Shown: positions 1 to 10,547 of the stretch, piece by piece
Layout: every line of letters begins with the position of its first letter
Numbering within the stretch: position 1 is the stretch's first letter
NCBI RefSeq assembly: GCF_011751745.2
Contig: NZ_CP061170.1
Coordinates: forward strand, 2,852,001-2,916,000
Direction: 5' to 3'
Length of the DNA stretch: 64,000 bases
Source of the DNA: Paramicrobacterium fandaimingii
Lineage (GTDB): Bacteria > Actinomycetota > Actinomycetes > Actinomycetales > Microbacteriaceae
Position numbers and translations under genes: made by a program
Notes under the pieces: generated by a model
The model's database searches: none
What the model saw: the letters and a program-made list of their open reading frames with translations, nothing else
Told to the model about the DNA's origin: nothing

Positions 1-402
1 AGCAGTCGATTCGAGAACCGTCATGCGCATCACTGACCCGGGCGTTGCGCCGAGCAGGCGAAGCGCGGCGAGACGGTCATCGCGACGGCGTGCAGACAGG
101 CGAGCAGCGGAGCCTCCGAGCGAGGCGAGCGGCACAAGGAGCAGGGCAAGCGCGAGGACGCTGAGCATCTGGTAGAGGTCTGCGTCAACGCTCGTCCAGC
201 GCCAGAACATCTGAACGCCGCCGGCGACGATCAGCAGAAGTGCCGTGGAGACGGCGAAGGCGATGGTCGGCAGCACGATCGTCGCTGGGCTCTGGGCACC
301 GGGGCGTGCGAGCATCCAGGTGAGGCGCATGACGGGCATGCGGTCGCTGTGGCGGTCAGCTTGCTGAGTCGGATTCGCGGCGCGTGCGATGGCGGTGCTC
401 AT
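1..402 (-). CDS. FtsX-like ABC transporter permease, 5' part only
   Basis: The first 134 codons of a membrane permease that runs off the left edge of the window. The ATG overlaps the stop of the ATPase gene upstream (ATGA), so the two are translationally coupled and should form one ABC complex. Two hydrophobic helices are visible at about residues 41-63 and 74-95. They are followed by a basic stretch with ARRRDDRLAALRLLGATPGSV, the pattern typical of the FtsX/MacB permease core after a membrane helix. FtsX-type permeases couple ATP hydrolysis to envelope processes such as peptide or lipid export or mechanotransmission; the substrate here cannot be told. Confidence 0.85.
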   Translation of the reverse strand, partial: MSTAIARAANPTQQADRHSDRMPVMRLTWMLARPGAQSPATIVLPTIAFAVSTALLLIVAGGVQMFWRWTSVDADLYQMLSVLALALLLVPLASLGGSAARLSARRRDDRLAALRLLGATPGSVMRMTVLESTA

Positions 403-1247
403 TGCTGGCTCCATCCGTCGCCGAGAAACTGGGTCTGCGCGTGCTGCGCACCGAGAGAGGTGTGTGGATGCTGCTGAGCTGCGCCCTGTGACGCCACACC
501 CTGGGCGGGCGCGGGCTGCCGCAGCATCCCGTCTTGCATTCTGATTGTGCGCGAGCAGCGGGCCGCCACCGTCTCATCGTGCGTCACGACGACGAGCGTG
601 TTGCCTTGGCCGACCGTCGAATCAAGAAGCGCCGACATGACCCCGTCTCCGGTTGTCGAGTCGAGAGCACCCGTCGGCTCGTCTGCAAAGGTCACCGTCG
701 CACCCGTCACCTGAGCACGCGCGATGGCCACGCGCTGCGCCTGCCCGCCAGACAGCTCTCCGATGCGGCGCGCCTCCAGGCCACTGAGCCCCATCAGGTG
801 AAGCCAATGTGTCGCGCGCCCCTCGGCCTCGCGGCGCGGGTATCCCGCCATCATGAGCGGCAGCGCCACGTTCTCATTGGCGGTGAGCTCGGGCAGCAGC
901 AGCCCCTGCTGAAACACGAAGCCAAACGATTCGCGGCGCAGACGCGATCGCTCTTTCTCGCCCAGCTCGCTCACGCGAACGGCACCGGCGATCGATTGGA
1001 ACGTGACAGTGCCAGCGTCGGGAACGATGATGCCGGCGAGCACGTGCAGAAGCGTCGTCTTCCCCGATCCGGATGCCCCCATGATGGCGACGGACTCTCC
1101 CGGCAATGCGGCGAAGCTGACACCCGCGAGGGCGCGAGCCGGGCCGTAGCTCTTGTGCAGGTTCTCGGCCGCGAGCAGTGGTGGCACTGTCACTGGCGGA
1201 TTCGTCGTGGTTTGAGCACCGTATGCGGAGTCGTTGTTGTCGGTCAT
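399..1247 (-). CDS. ABC transporter ATP-binding protein (MacB/LolD type)
   Basis: A 282-residue ATPase. Walker A GASGSGKTT is at about residues 57-65, followed by the signature ELSGGQAQRVAIARA, Walker B with TFADEPTGALD, and the switch histidine in VVVTHDE. The EPTGALD form is typical of the MacB/LolD/FtsE group that partners FtsX-like permeases, and such a permease follows with an ATGA overlap. The C-terminal ~45 residues are Gln/Ala-rich and look disordered. The reading frame is open further upstream; I chose the ATG at 1247. An ATG at 1307 directly abuts a GGAGG and is less likely, but cannot be excluded. Confidence 0.88.
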   Translation of the reverse strand: MTDNNDSAYGAQTTTNPPVTVPPLLAAENLHKSYGPARALAGVSFAALPGESVAIMGASGSGKTTLLHVLAGIIVPDAGTVTFQSIAGAVRVSELGEKERSRLRRESFGFVFQQGLLLPELTANENVALPLMMAGYPRREAEGRATHWLHLMGLSGLEARRIGELSGGQAQRVAIARAQVTGATVTFADEPTGALDSTTGDGVMSALLDSTVGQGNTLVVVTHDETVAARCSRTIRMQDGMLRQPAPAQGVASQGAAQQHPHTSLGAQHAQTQFLGDGWSQQ

Positions 1248-1350
1248 GATTCCATGCTCGTCATCCGCGGGAGCGAGCACATCGAGCGCTGGAGTGATCT
1301 GCGTCATCCTCCAGTCGCAGATCGTGCTGCCGTCAGGCGAACAGTCTGCG

Positions 1351-1989
1351 TTACGTGAACGGCGGAGCCGCTGCGTGCTCGAGGCGCTCCTGCAGCCGCG
1401 CACGAACGTCGGGCCATTCGCCCGCAAGCACCGAGTAGACGGCTGTGTCGCGCCAGGTTCCGTCAGCGCGGATCTTATGGTGCCGGAGGATTCCCTCAAA
1501 CGATGCCCCGAGCTTCGCAATGGCCGCCCGAGACCGGGCATTGACGGCATCCGTCTGAATCTTCACCCTTTCGAACCCGGCGTCAAACGCGAGCGTGAGC
1601 AGCAGCAGCTTGCACTCCGGATTGACCGCGGTTCCCCAGGCCGCGGGATGGTATGCCGTCCAGCCGATGTGCGCGCCGTGGTTGAGCACGTCGATGTCGC
1701 CGAGCGACGTCGTGCCGATGACGCGACCGCTGGCTGGGCCGGTCGCAGATCCCGACGCGTTGCGCACGGTGAACGGAATGCCCGTTGCAAACGGGTAGTG
1801 GCTCGCGAGCTCGCGTTCGAACGTCGCGGAATCCGACGGCATTCCGGCCACGCCGCCTCCGTAGCCGAACTCATACACCTCGGGCCGCGCGATTGCGCCG
1901 AAGAGATCTGCGGCATCGGTGCCGACGAGGGGGTCGAGGCGCACGAACCGTCCGATGAGCGGTGTCGGCTCGGGGCGGGTGGCTGTCAT
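1351..1989 (-). CDS. GNAT family N-acetyltransferase (RimJ/RimL-like)
   Basis: A 212-residue protein with the Acetyltransf_3 layout. It has an N-terminal substrate part beginning RFVRLDPL, a central strand with IGTTSLGDID, then HIGWTAYHPAAWGTAVN, and near the C-terminus INARSRAAIAKLG-like residues (VNARSRAAIAKLGASFEG). That last motif is the acetyl-CoA-binding end of RimJ/RimL-like enzymes. Expected reaction: transfer of acetyl from acetyl-CoA to an amine of a protein or small molecule. Its start overlaps the stop of the lactonase-like gene (ATGA), so the two are co-translated. The substrate is unknown. Confidence 0.85.
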   Translation of the reverse strand: MTATRPEPTPLIGRFVRLDPLVGTDAADLFGAIARPEVYEFGYGGGVAGMPSDSATFERELASHYPFATGIPFTVRNASGSATGPASGRVIGTTSLGDIDVLNHGAHIGWTAYHPAAWGTAVNPECKLLLLTLAFDAGFERVKIQTDAVNARSRAAIAKLGASFEGILRHHKIRADGTWRDTAVYSVLAGEWPDVRARLQERLEHAAAPPFT

Positions 1990-3074
1990 GAATCGATATT
2001 AACGTGCGCGCGGGCGAGGCACGTGGCACTTCCCGTCTCAACTGTGCCCACGACGGTGCGCGGAATGCCTGTGCGCTCGTCGAGGCGATGCGTCGCGACG
2101 TCGCCAGAGAACTGGTGCGCCACGTGAACCAGCGTGCCATCGACGATGTGGTGGCGTGGCCAGTTGCCTCCCGATTCCACGTCGCCAATCGCACGCAGCT
2201 CAGTTCCGTCGCCGCGCACCTCAAGCGTGGAGAGGCGATTTGTGCCGCGGATGCCGGCATAGAGCCGATCGCGCCTGTCGCCGATCGCGATCTCGGCTCC
2301 GGTGTCGCCGTTTTCGAGGGAGTCTGCGCTCGCGCGCACCGCTGCGAGCACTCGCAGAGCGCCCGACTCGTCGAAGCGAAGCGTGAACACCTCGCCCGAG
2401 TATTCGGTGAGCACGTGCAGGTGGCCGCTCTCGTGCCACAGCGCATGCCGCGGCCCGACGCCCCGCGGCAGCGACACATCCTGCAGGTGCACGAGGCCCG
2501 ACGCGGTCGGCCGCCACACGCCCACCAGGTCGAAACCGAGGTCCGTTGTGACGACGAGGCCGTTCGGCAGCCAGAGCGAGTGGTGCGCGTGCGGATCGCG
2601 AGCCGCGGCATCCGGTGCCGACAACGAGGCAAGCCCCGTATCGCCGTCGATGTCGAAGCCGTATGGGTCACGCGGCGCGGGCTCGATGACGTGAGCCGCG
2701 CCGACGAATCGCCCATCGGCACGCAGCGGAATCCAGCTGACCGATCCCGTGCCGTAGTTGGCGGCGACGAGAGCACGGCCGTCTGGAGCGACAGACAGGT
2801 GGCAGACTCCGGCATCGACAGCCGTGTCACCAACCGCGTCGAGAGCGTCGCCGCCAGCACGCAGCGCGAGTACCCTGCCCGTGAATTCTTCGCTCGCATA
2901 CACGACCGGATGCTGCGGGTGCACCGCGAGCCACGACGGCGACTGTGCCGCGTGCGCGAACGAGGGGCGCAGCGTTCCGGCATCCTCTCGCGTCAGGGCG
3001 ACGATCCCCGCTCCCGTGCCGTCGCCATCTGCCGTGTAGGTTCCGAGCCAGAAGGTGGGATGCGTGTGCGCCAT
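1986..3074 (-). CDS. Lactonase family beta-propeller protein (Pgl-like)
   Basis: A 362-residue cytosolic protein resembling the seven-bladed beta-propeller lactonase family (6-phosphogluconolactonase Pgl/YbhE). It opens with FWLGTYTADGDGTGAGI and contains SPSWLAVHPQHPVVYASEE, CHLSVAPDGRALVAANYGTGSV and WPRHHIVDGTLVHVAHQFSGDV, each typical of propeller blades. Biochemically it could open a sugar lactone, but many members of the family are uncharacterised. I chose the ATG at 3074 because it starts the conserved region. A CAGACT hexamer lies 7 nt upstream. The gene is divergent from the next one, with only 38 bp between starts. It heads an operon with the GNAT and ABC genes. Confidence 0.83.
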   Translation of the reverse strand: MAHTHPTFWLGTYTADGDGTGAGIVALTREDAGTLRPSFAHAAQSPSWLAVHPQHPVVYASEEFTGRVLALRAGGDALDAVGDTAVDAGVCHLSVAPDGRALVAANYGTGSVSWIPLRADGRFVGAAHVIEPAPRDPYGFDIDGDTGLASLSAPDAAARDPHAHHSLWLPNGLVVTTDLGFDLVGVWRPTASGLVHLQDVSLPRGVGPRHALWHESGHLHVLTEYSGEVFTLRFDESGALRVLAAVRASADSLENGDTGAEIAIGDRRDRLYAGIRGTNRLSTLEVRGDGTELRAIGDVESGGNWPRHHIVDGTLVHVAHQFSGDVATHRLDERTGIPRTVVGTVETGSATCLARAHVNIDS

Positions 3075-3112
3075 GCTCTTCAGTCTGCCAGCAGAACGTG
3101 CCACCATTAAGC

Positions 3113-3721
3113 ATGGCGCGAACAGAACGATATGCGATGGCCTGCCGCACGTTCATCGACGTGGTGGCGAACGTGGCGGGCGACCAGTGGGATGCTCCGG
3201 GCCTCGGCGTCTGGAATGTGCGCTCACTTGCCGGGCACACGGCGCGGGCGGTCATCACGGTGATCGACTACCTCGATCTCGACCCGGCTGCTCAGATTGA
3301 TATGCCGACGGCGGGCGACTACTACGGCCAGATCTACCTCGCGTACACAAACCCGGAGGCGATCGCGAAGCGCGGCGTCGATGCGGGCATTGCGCTTGGA
3401 GACGACCCCGTCGGGGCCATCACCGCACTCGTCGAGCGTGCTCTCGCGCTTCTCGCCGAACAGCCGAGTGACAGACTCGTCTCGCTCGGCGGCATGGGAA
3501 TTCCCCTCGACGAGTACCTCAAGACGCGCGTCTTCGAACTCGTGGTGCACACGATGGATCTCGCCCGCGCCACGGGTCAGACTGCGCACTTCGCGCCCGA
3601 ACTCATCGAGTCGGCGGCCTCCCTCGCCGCGGGTATCGCCGCGCGCAAAGGCGACGGCGAGAGCGTGCTCATGGCGCTCACGGGCCGCGAGACGCTTCCG
3701 CCTGGCTTCAGCGTCGTCTGA
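3113..3721 (+). CDS. Maleylpyruvate isomerase N-terminal (mycothiol-dependent) domain protein
   Basis: A 202-residue protein of the DinB-like MDMPI_N/TIGR03083 group, four-helix-bundle metal proteins thought to use mycothiol in actinobacteria. Visible family features are FIDVVANVAGDQWDAPGLGVWNVRSLAGHTARAV near the N-terminus, where the WNVRSLAGH histidine is a usual metal ligand. Also visible is VFELVVHTMDLARATGQ near residue 160, with a second conserved histidine. Its substrate is unknown. An internal ATG 24 nt downstream is an alternative start. It is convergent with the GH15 gene and its stop codon lies in the first unit of a tandem repeat. Confidence 0.8.
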   Translation: MARTERYAMACRTFIDVVANVAGDQWDAPGLGVWNVRSLAGHTARAVITVIDYLDLDPAAQIDMPTAGDYYGQIYLAYTNPEAIAKRGVDAGIALGDDPVGAITALVERALALLAEQPSDRLVSLGGMGIPLDEYLKTRVFELVVHTMDLARATGQTAHFAPELIESAASLAAGIAARKGDGESVLMALTGRETLPPGFSVV

Positions 3722-3781
3722 CGCCAGTGTTGTCTAACGCCAGTGTTTTCTAACGCCAGTGTGGCCTGACGTCAGTGTGGC
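3718..3781. repeat. Tandem repeat, 4 x 16 bp
   Basis: Four consecutive 16-bp units: ctgacgccagtgttgt, ctaacgccagtgtttt, ctaacgccagtgtggc and ctgacgtcagtgtggc. The core CGCCAGTGT is kept in the first three and is one base off in the fourth. Both flanking convergent genes end inside the array: the plus-strand gene at TGA in unit 1, the minus-strand GH15 gene at TGA in unit 4. Each unit carries a stop triplet (TAA or TGA) on the plus strand. No hairpin is obvious. Confidence 0.85.
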
Positions 3782-5577
3782 GTGAGCGGCTCCGGCTCGC
3801 CCCGCTCGACCCGCGAGATCGCGTCGGCTGCACGCAGCAGCGTGAGGTGCGAGAGTGCCTGGGGGGTGTTCCCGACATGGTGCCCCGTGGTCGGATCGAC
3901 CTCCTCGCTCAGCATCCCGACGTCGTTGGCGTAGCCGACGAGCCGGTCCATGAGCTCGCGGGCGTCGTCGAGACGACCACTGAAGGCGTACTGCTCGACG
4001 AGCCAGAATGAGCAAGCGAGAAACGGGTTCTCTCCAGGGGGTAGCCCGTCGACGTCGTGCTCTGTGCGGTAGCGCAGAAGCAATCCGTCTGCCATGAGCT
4101 CCCGCTCGATGACGGCAACCGTCGACAGCATCCTCGGGTCATCGTAGGCGCAGTAGCCAACCTGCGGCAGCTGCAGAAGCGACGCGTCGACGGTGCCCGA
4201 ACCGTAGTGCTGCGTGTACGAGCCGAGTTCGGTATCAAACCCCTTCTCTTCGATCTCATCGCGGATGCGGTCGCGAAGCGCCTCCCACTCGTCGGCCGGT
4301 CCGTCGAGGCCGTCGTCCCTCACGGCGCTGATTGCGCGATCGAGCGCAGCCCACACCATGACGCGTCCCTGCGTGAAATACTGCGCGGGGCCACGAATCT
4401 CCCAAATTCCCTGGTCAGGCTTGTCCCACGTCTGCTCGACGAACTGCACGAGAGCACGTTGCAGTGGCCATGAGAAGTCGGTCTCATCGAGGCCCGCCTT
4501 GCGCGCCTTGTCGAGCGCGACCATGACCTCTCCGACGACATCCGACTGAAACTGGTCGACGGCGCCGTTGCCGACACGTACGGGGCTTGCCCCCCGATAC
4601 CCGGGAAGCGACGAGATGTCTTTCTCCGCCAAGTCACGCTCGCCGGCAATGCCGTACATGATCTGCACGTCGGCCGGGTCACCCGCAATCGCACGCAGCA
4701 GCCAGGCCCGCCAGCCCGCGGCTTCGTCTGTGTAGCTGTGCAGCAGCAGCGCCTCAAGAGTGAGCGCCGCGTCGCGCAGCCACACATAGCGGTAATCCCA
4801 GTTGCGCTCGCCGCCGAACTGCTCAGGCAGCGATGTCGTCGCCGCCGCAACGATGCCTCCGGTCTCCTCGTGCGTCAGCGCCCGCAGCACGAGAAGCGAG
4901 CGGATCACCTCGTTGTAGTACGCGCCCTCGTGTGTGACGCGTGACGCCCAGTCTGTCCACCACTGCGTTGTTCTCTGCAGACCCCGGTCGACATCCGGAG
5001 CCTCCGGTGCCCGCTTATGCGAGGGGTACCAGGTCATGGTGAGGTCGATGGTCTCGCCCTCCGAAACTCTGAACGTCCCTGTGTGAGTGTGGTCGGGGGC
5101 CGCAGTGAGCGACATGCCGCGCATGACGATGGCGTCGGGTCCGGCCACTGCCTTGATTCCGTGGTGCGTGCCCTCCGACAGCTGCCGCACCCACGGGACT
5201 GCCGTTGCGTAGCCGAACCGAAAACGCACGTCAGCGGTCATCTCAACTGTGCCGCGCACTCCGCGCACGCGCCGAACCAGATCAGCTCGACCGTCGCGCA
5301 GGGGCATGAACTCCGTCACCTCGACTTCGCCGTCGTGCGTTGCCCACCGGGTGGTGAGCACGAAGCTGTGGTTCTGGTAGCGTCTCGACGCCACAGCTGA
5401 CTCGTCCGTCGGGGCCAGCTTCCACCGACCATGGCTTTCGTCACCGAGGAGCGCCCCGAAAACAGACGGAGAATCGTAACGGGGTAGGCAGAGCCAGTCG
5501 ATGCTGCCGTCGCGCGCGACGAGGGCCGCCGTCTGGCAATCGCTGATCAGGGCATAGTCTTCGATGTTCTGCGGCAT
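3772..5577 (-). CDS. Glycoside hydrolase family 15 protein (glucoamylase/trehalase type)
   Basis: A 601-residue protein. It starts with IEDYALISDCQTAALVARDGSIDWLCLPRYDSPSVFGALLG, the diagnostic N-terminus of the bacterial GH15 TreH-like group. The core hallmark NWDYRYVWLRDAALTLEALL is near residue 260. Downstream are VGNGAVDQFQSDVVGEVM and QGIWEIRG, the latter probably holding a catalytic glutamate. No signal peptide is seen, so it should act in the cytosol on trehalose or short alpha-glucans. Substrate choice between trehalose and maltooligosaccharides cannot be made by eye. A GAGACT hexamer ends exactly 6 nt before the ATG with no clear Shine-Dalgarno, suggesting a leaderless transcript. 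Confidence 0.9.
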   Translation of the reverse strand: MPQNIEDYALISDCQTAALVARDGSIDWLCLPRYDSPSVFGALLGDESHGRWKLAPTDESAVASRRYQNHSFVLTTRWATHDGEVEVTEFMPLRDGRADLVRRVRGVRGTVEMTADVRFRFGYATAVPWVRQLSEGTHHGIKAVAGPDAIVMRGMSLTAAPDHTHTGTFRVSEGETIDLTMTWYPSHKRAPEAPDVDRGLQRTTQWWTDWASRVTHEGAYYNEVIRSLLVLRALTHEETGGIVAAATTSLPEQFGGERNWDYRYVWLRDAALTLEALLLHSYTDEAAGWRAWLLRAIAGDPADVQIMYGIAGERDLAEKDISSLPGYRGASPVRVGNGAVDQFQSDVVGEVMVALDKARKAGLDETDFSWPLQRALVQFVEQTWDKPDQGIWEIRGPAQYFTQGRVMVWAALDRAISAVRDDGLDGPADEWEALRDRIRDEIEEKGFDTELGSYTQHYGSGTVDASLLQLPQVGYCAYDDPRMLSTVAVIERELMADGLLLRYRTEHDVDGLPPGENPFLACSFWLVEQYAFSGRLDDARELMDRLVGYANDVGMLSEEVDPTTGHHVGNTPQALSHLTLLRAADAISRVERGEPEPLTPH

Positions 5578-5645
5578 GTGCCCAGTCTCGCGCAGGGAAC
5601 AGAAATTATCGAGGGATGCCCCGGTCGAAGACGCTGCGGTGCCGC

Positions 5646-6932
5646 TCAGTCCACAAGGTCGTGCCGCACGACAATGGCGTCACGGCCGGGGCCGACGCCG
5701 ATTGCCGAGATGCGCGAACCCGACATCTTCTCGAGCGCGAGCACGTAGTCCTGCGCGTTCTTCGGCAGATCATCGAAGCTGCGGCATCCGGTGATGTCTT
5801 GCTTCCAACCCGGAAACTCTTCGTAGATGGGAGTCGCGTGGTGAAAGTCCGACTGGTTCACGGGCATCTCGTCGAAGCGCACGCCGTCGACGTCGTAGGC
5901 AACGCACACGGGAATGGTGTCGAGGCCGTCGAGCACGTCGAGCTTGGTGAGCACGAAGTCGGTGACGCCGTTGATCCGAGAGGCATAACGCGCGATCGGT
6001 GCGTCGTACCAGCCGACGCGGCGCTCACGGCCCGTCGTCGTTCCGAACTCGAACCCGGTCTCGCGCAGATAGTCGCCGCTCTCATCGAACAGCTCGGTCG
6101 GGAACGGGCCAGCGCCGACGCGCGTCGTATACGCCTTGATGATCGCAATGACGCGGTCGATGCGGTTGGGCGCGACGCCCGAACCCGTCGCCGCTCCCCC
6201 GGACGTCGCGTTCGACGACGTGACGAACGGGTACGTGCCGTGATCGACGTCGAGCATCGTCGCCTGACCACCCTCGAAGAGCACGATCTTCTCGTCGTTC
6301 AGTGCCTCGTGCAGCTCAAGCGCCGTATCGGCGACCATGGGTCGCAGCCGCTCCGCGTACATGAGCAGCTCGTCGACGATCTCGTCGACCTCGATGGCGC
6401 GACGGTTGTAGATCTTCACGAGCGTGTGGTTCTTGACGTCGAGTGCTCCCTCGACTTTCTGCCGAAGAATGTTCTCGTCGTACAGATCTTGAATGCGGAT
6501 GCCGACGCGGTTGATCTTGTCGGCATACGCCGGCCCGATGCCACGCCCCGTCGTGCCGATCTGACGCTTTCCGAGAAAGCGCTCCGTCACCTTGTCGAGC
6601 GTGCGGTGGTAGTGCGTGATCACGTGGGCGTTGGCGCTGACGCGCAGCTTCGACACGTCGACGCCGCGTGCAGTGAGTGCGTCGAGTTCTTGAAAGAGCA
6701 CTTCGAGGTCGACGACGACGCCGTTTCCGATCACCGGCGTGACGCCTTCGGTCAGAATGCCGCTGGGCAGCAGGTGGAGGGCATACTTCTCGTCGCCGAT
6801 GACGACCGTGTGGCCCGCGTTGTTTCCGCCGTTGAACTTCACGACGTAGTCGATGCGGCTTCCGAGCAGGTCAGTTGCCTTGCCCTTGCCCTCATCGCCC
6901 CACTGGGCGCCGACGATCACGATTCCTGGCAT
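5646..6932 (-). CDS. purA: Adenylosuccinate synthetase
   Basis: A 428-residue full-length PurA. It joins IMP and aspartate using GTP, the first step from IMP to AMP. The GTP loop [11 protein letters not shown] is at residues 8-18, with the catalytic Asp13, and GGNNAGHTV carries His41; both match the E. coli numbering. Also present are GIGPAYADK and a C-terminal [20 protein letters not shown]. It lies 47 bp downstream of the DUF3151 gene on the same strand, so the two may be co-transcribed. A GAGAGG stretch precedes the ATG (minus strand: aaagagaggcatccactATG). Confidence 0.97.
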   Translation of the reverse strand: MPGIVIVGAQWGDEGKGKATDLLGSRIDYVVKFNGGNNAGHTVVIGDEKYALHLLPSGILTEGVTPVIGNGVVVDLEVLFQELDALTARGVDVSKLRVSANAHVITHYHRTLDKVTERFLGKRQIGTTGRGIGPAYADKINRVGIRIQDLYDENILRQKVEGALDVKNHTLVKIYNRRAIEVDEIVDELLMYAERLRPMVADTALELHEALNDEKIVLFEGGQATMLDVDHGTYPFVTSSNATSGGAATGSGVAPNRIDRVIAIIKAYTTRVGAGPFPTELFDESGDYLRETGFEFGTTTGRERRVGWYDAPIARYASRINGVTDFVLTKLDVLDGLDTIPVCVAYDVDGVRFDEMPVNQSDFHHATPIYEEFPGWKQDITGCRSFDDLPKNAQDYVLALEKMSGSRISAIGVGPGRDAIVVRHDLVD

Positions 6933-6979
6933 AGTGGATGCCTCTCTTTATCGGTGTGCGTGCGAATGCTGAGCGCAGC

Positions 6980-8985
<2,006 letters not shown>

Positions 8986-8998
8986 CCGTCAGCTCACG

Positions 8999-9068
8999 AA
9001 AGTGAGATGCCAGAAAACGTCGCCTTTCGCGCATGCGTCAGCGACGTTTTCTGGCATCTCACTTTTTT
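8999..9068. terminator. Long perfect-stem hairpin with T-run between argG and pncC
   Basis: A perfect 25-bp inverted repeat: left arm 8999-9023 (aaagtgagatgcc...), right arm 9041-9065, loop of 17 nt. The right arm runs into six Ts (9063-9068), and on the other strand the left arm ends in AAAG/CTTT. It starts 13 nt after the argG stop and ends 10 nt before the pncC stop, so it should terminate both convergent transcripts. The stem is unusually long for an intrinsic terminator and the loop contains the palindrome CGCATGCG. Confidence 0.85.
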
Positions 9069-9077
9069 GTTGGTGCG

Positions 9078-9560
9078 TCACACTCTGGCGTCGTCTTCGA
9101 GAGCCCTCTCGAGTGCGAGAAGTGCCTCCGTGACGGTCCCGTGCACAACCGCACCCGGATCACCCTTCAGAACAAGCTTCGTCACGCGAGTGCCTGCACT
9201 CGTCGCGATCGCCAGAAAGACCGTGCCATCTGGCTGGCCGTCCTGCGGTTCCGGGCCGCCCGCGCCCGTGACGGCAGCGGAGACATCAGCATGCATGAGC
9301 GTGCGCACACCCTCTGCCATCTCCTCAGCCGCCGAGGCGCGCACGACCGGTCCATCAGAGACGTTGAGCAATTCGTGCTTTGCCGATCGCGCGTACGCGA
9401 CAACGCCTCCCATGAACCAATCGGACGCCCTCGGTGCTTTTCCAAGCGCCGCCGCGATTCCTCCGCTCGTGAGTGACTCTGCGACCGCGATCGAGGCTCC
9501 AGCGCGCTGCGCCAATCGCGAGATGCGCTCCGCGATTGCCGAATGCTCAACTCGCGGCAT
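9078..9560 (-). CDS. pncC: CinA C-terminal domain / nicotinamide-nucleotide amidohydrolase
   Basis: A 160-residue protein made only of the CinA C-terminal domain, expected to deamidate NMN to nicotinate mononucleotide in NAD recycling. Family motifs are ASIAVAESLTSGGIAAALG near residue 18, WFMGGVVAYARSAKHELLNV, and VSAAVTGAGGPEPQDGQPDGTVFLAI with the conserved TG(x)GGP loop. The N-terminal MoCF-like domain of full CinA is absent. I chose the ATG at 9560, which starts the conserved region and avoids overlap with the osmoprotectant gene ending 31 nt upstream. It may be read through from that operon. Confidence 0.88.
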   Translation of the reverse strand: MPRVEHSAIAERISRLAQRAGASIAVAESLTSGGIAAALGKAPRASDWFMGGVVAYARSAKHELLNVSDGPVVRASAAEEMAEGVRTLMHADVSAAVTGAGGPEPQDGQPDGTVFLAIATSAGTRVTKLVLKGDPGAVVHGTVTEALLALERALEDDARV

Positions 9561-9591
9561 TGTGACAGCCCCGGCTCCGCGACATCGCGCC

Positions 9592-10524
9592 TCAGACGAG
9601 GCCGGCGTCAGCGAGCCAGTCCTTCGCGATGGTGGCGGGCGAGGCCTTCTCGTCACCCTGGTTTCGGGTGTTCATGTCGATCAGGTCTTCCGTCGTGAGC
9701 TTCGCAGAGACGGCGTTGAGCGCCTCAACGACCTCGTCTGTGGCAGCATCCGAATTGATCAGCGGCACAACGTTCTGCGGCAGGATCAGGTTCTCCGGGT
9801 CCTCGAGCGTGACGAAGCCGTTCTCCGTGATCGCCGGTGACGTCGTGAAGAGATCGGCGACGTTCACCGTGCCCTTGACGAGCGCCTCGACAGTCAGCGG
9901 TCCGCCCGAGTCGTTGATCGGTGTGAACGACATATTGTCGGCGGCAACCCCGTACACGTCGGTGAGCCCCTGCGGCCCGTATGGCCGCTCCTTCAGCTCG
10001 GGGTTTCCTCCGATGACGAGCTTCTCGTCGACGTTTGCGAGATCGGCGAGGCTTGTCACGCCGTTCTTCTCACTGAACTCCTGCGTGACGTTGTAGCTGT
10101 CTTTGTCTTCGGCCTTCGCCTGGTCGAGCACCTCGAAGCCGTCGGGGACGGCGTCGGAGAGCGCGTCGTAGACCTCGTCGCTCGACGAGGCGTCAGACGA
10201 GTCATCGTAGAACTGCAGCAGGTTGCCCGTGTAATCGGGAATGAGGTCGATCGACCCATCTTCGAGTGCCGCGACATACACATCGCGCTGCCCGATCTGC
10301 ATAGTGCGCTCGACAGTGATGTCTTGCGCCTCCAGCGCTTGAGCGTAGATCTCGGCGATGATCTCAGACTCTGCGAAGCCCGCAGAGCCCACCTTGACCG
10401 TCGACGTGCCCCCGTTGTCTGATGTGTCTGAGCCCGAGATGGAGTCGGAGCTTCCGCACGCGCTCAGGGCGAGCGCTGCGGTGACTGCGAGTCCGAGCCC
10501 GATGGCTCGTCGTGCTGTACCCAT
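9592..10524 (-). CDS. Osmoprotectant ABC transporter substrate-binding lipoprotein (OpuCC/ProX-like)
   Basis: A 310-residue secreted lipoprotein with signal peptide MGTARRAIGLGLAVTAALALSAC; the lipobox LSAC puts the lipidated cysteine at residue 23. The mature part carries the OpuAC/ProX-type opening TVKVGSAGFAESEIIAEIYAQALEAQ and LIPDYTGNLLQFY. This family binds quaternary ammonium compounds such as glycine betaine, choline or carnitine in an aromatic cage. An AAGGGAA Shine-Dalgarno lies 7 nt before the ATG at 10524. It is the last structural gene of the four-gene ABC operon. Confidence 0.92.
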   Translation of the reverse strand: MGTARRAIGLGLAVTAALALSACGSSDSISGSDTSDNGGTSTVKVGSAGFAESEIIAEIYAQALEAQDITVERTMQIGQRDVYVAALEDGSIDLIPDYTGNLLQFYDDSSDASSSDEVYDALSDAVPDGFEVLDQAKAEDKDSYNVTQEFSEKNGVTSLADLANVDEKLVIGGNPELKERPYGPQGLTDVYGVAADNMSFTPINDSGGPLTVEALVKGTVNVADLFTTSPAITENGFVTLEDPENLILPQNVVPLINSDAATDEVVEALNAVSAKLTTEDLIDMNTRNQGDEKASPATIAKDWLADAGLV

Positions 10525-10547
10525 TGTGGTTCCCTTCGTGTGAACGA

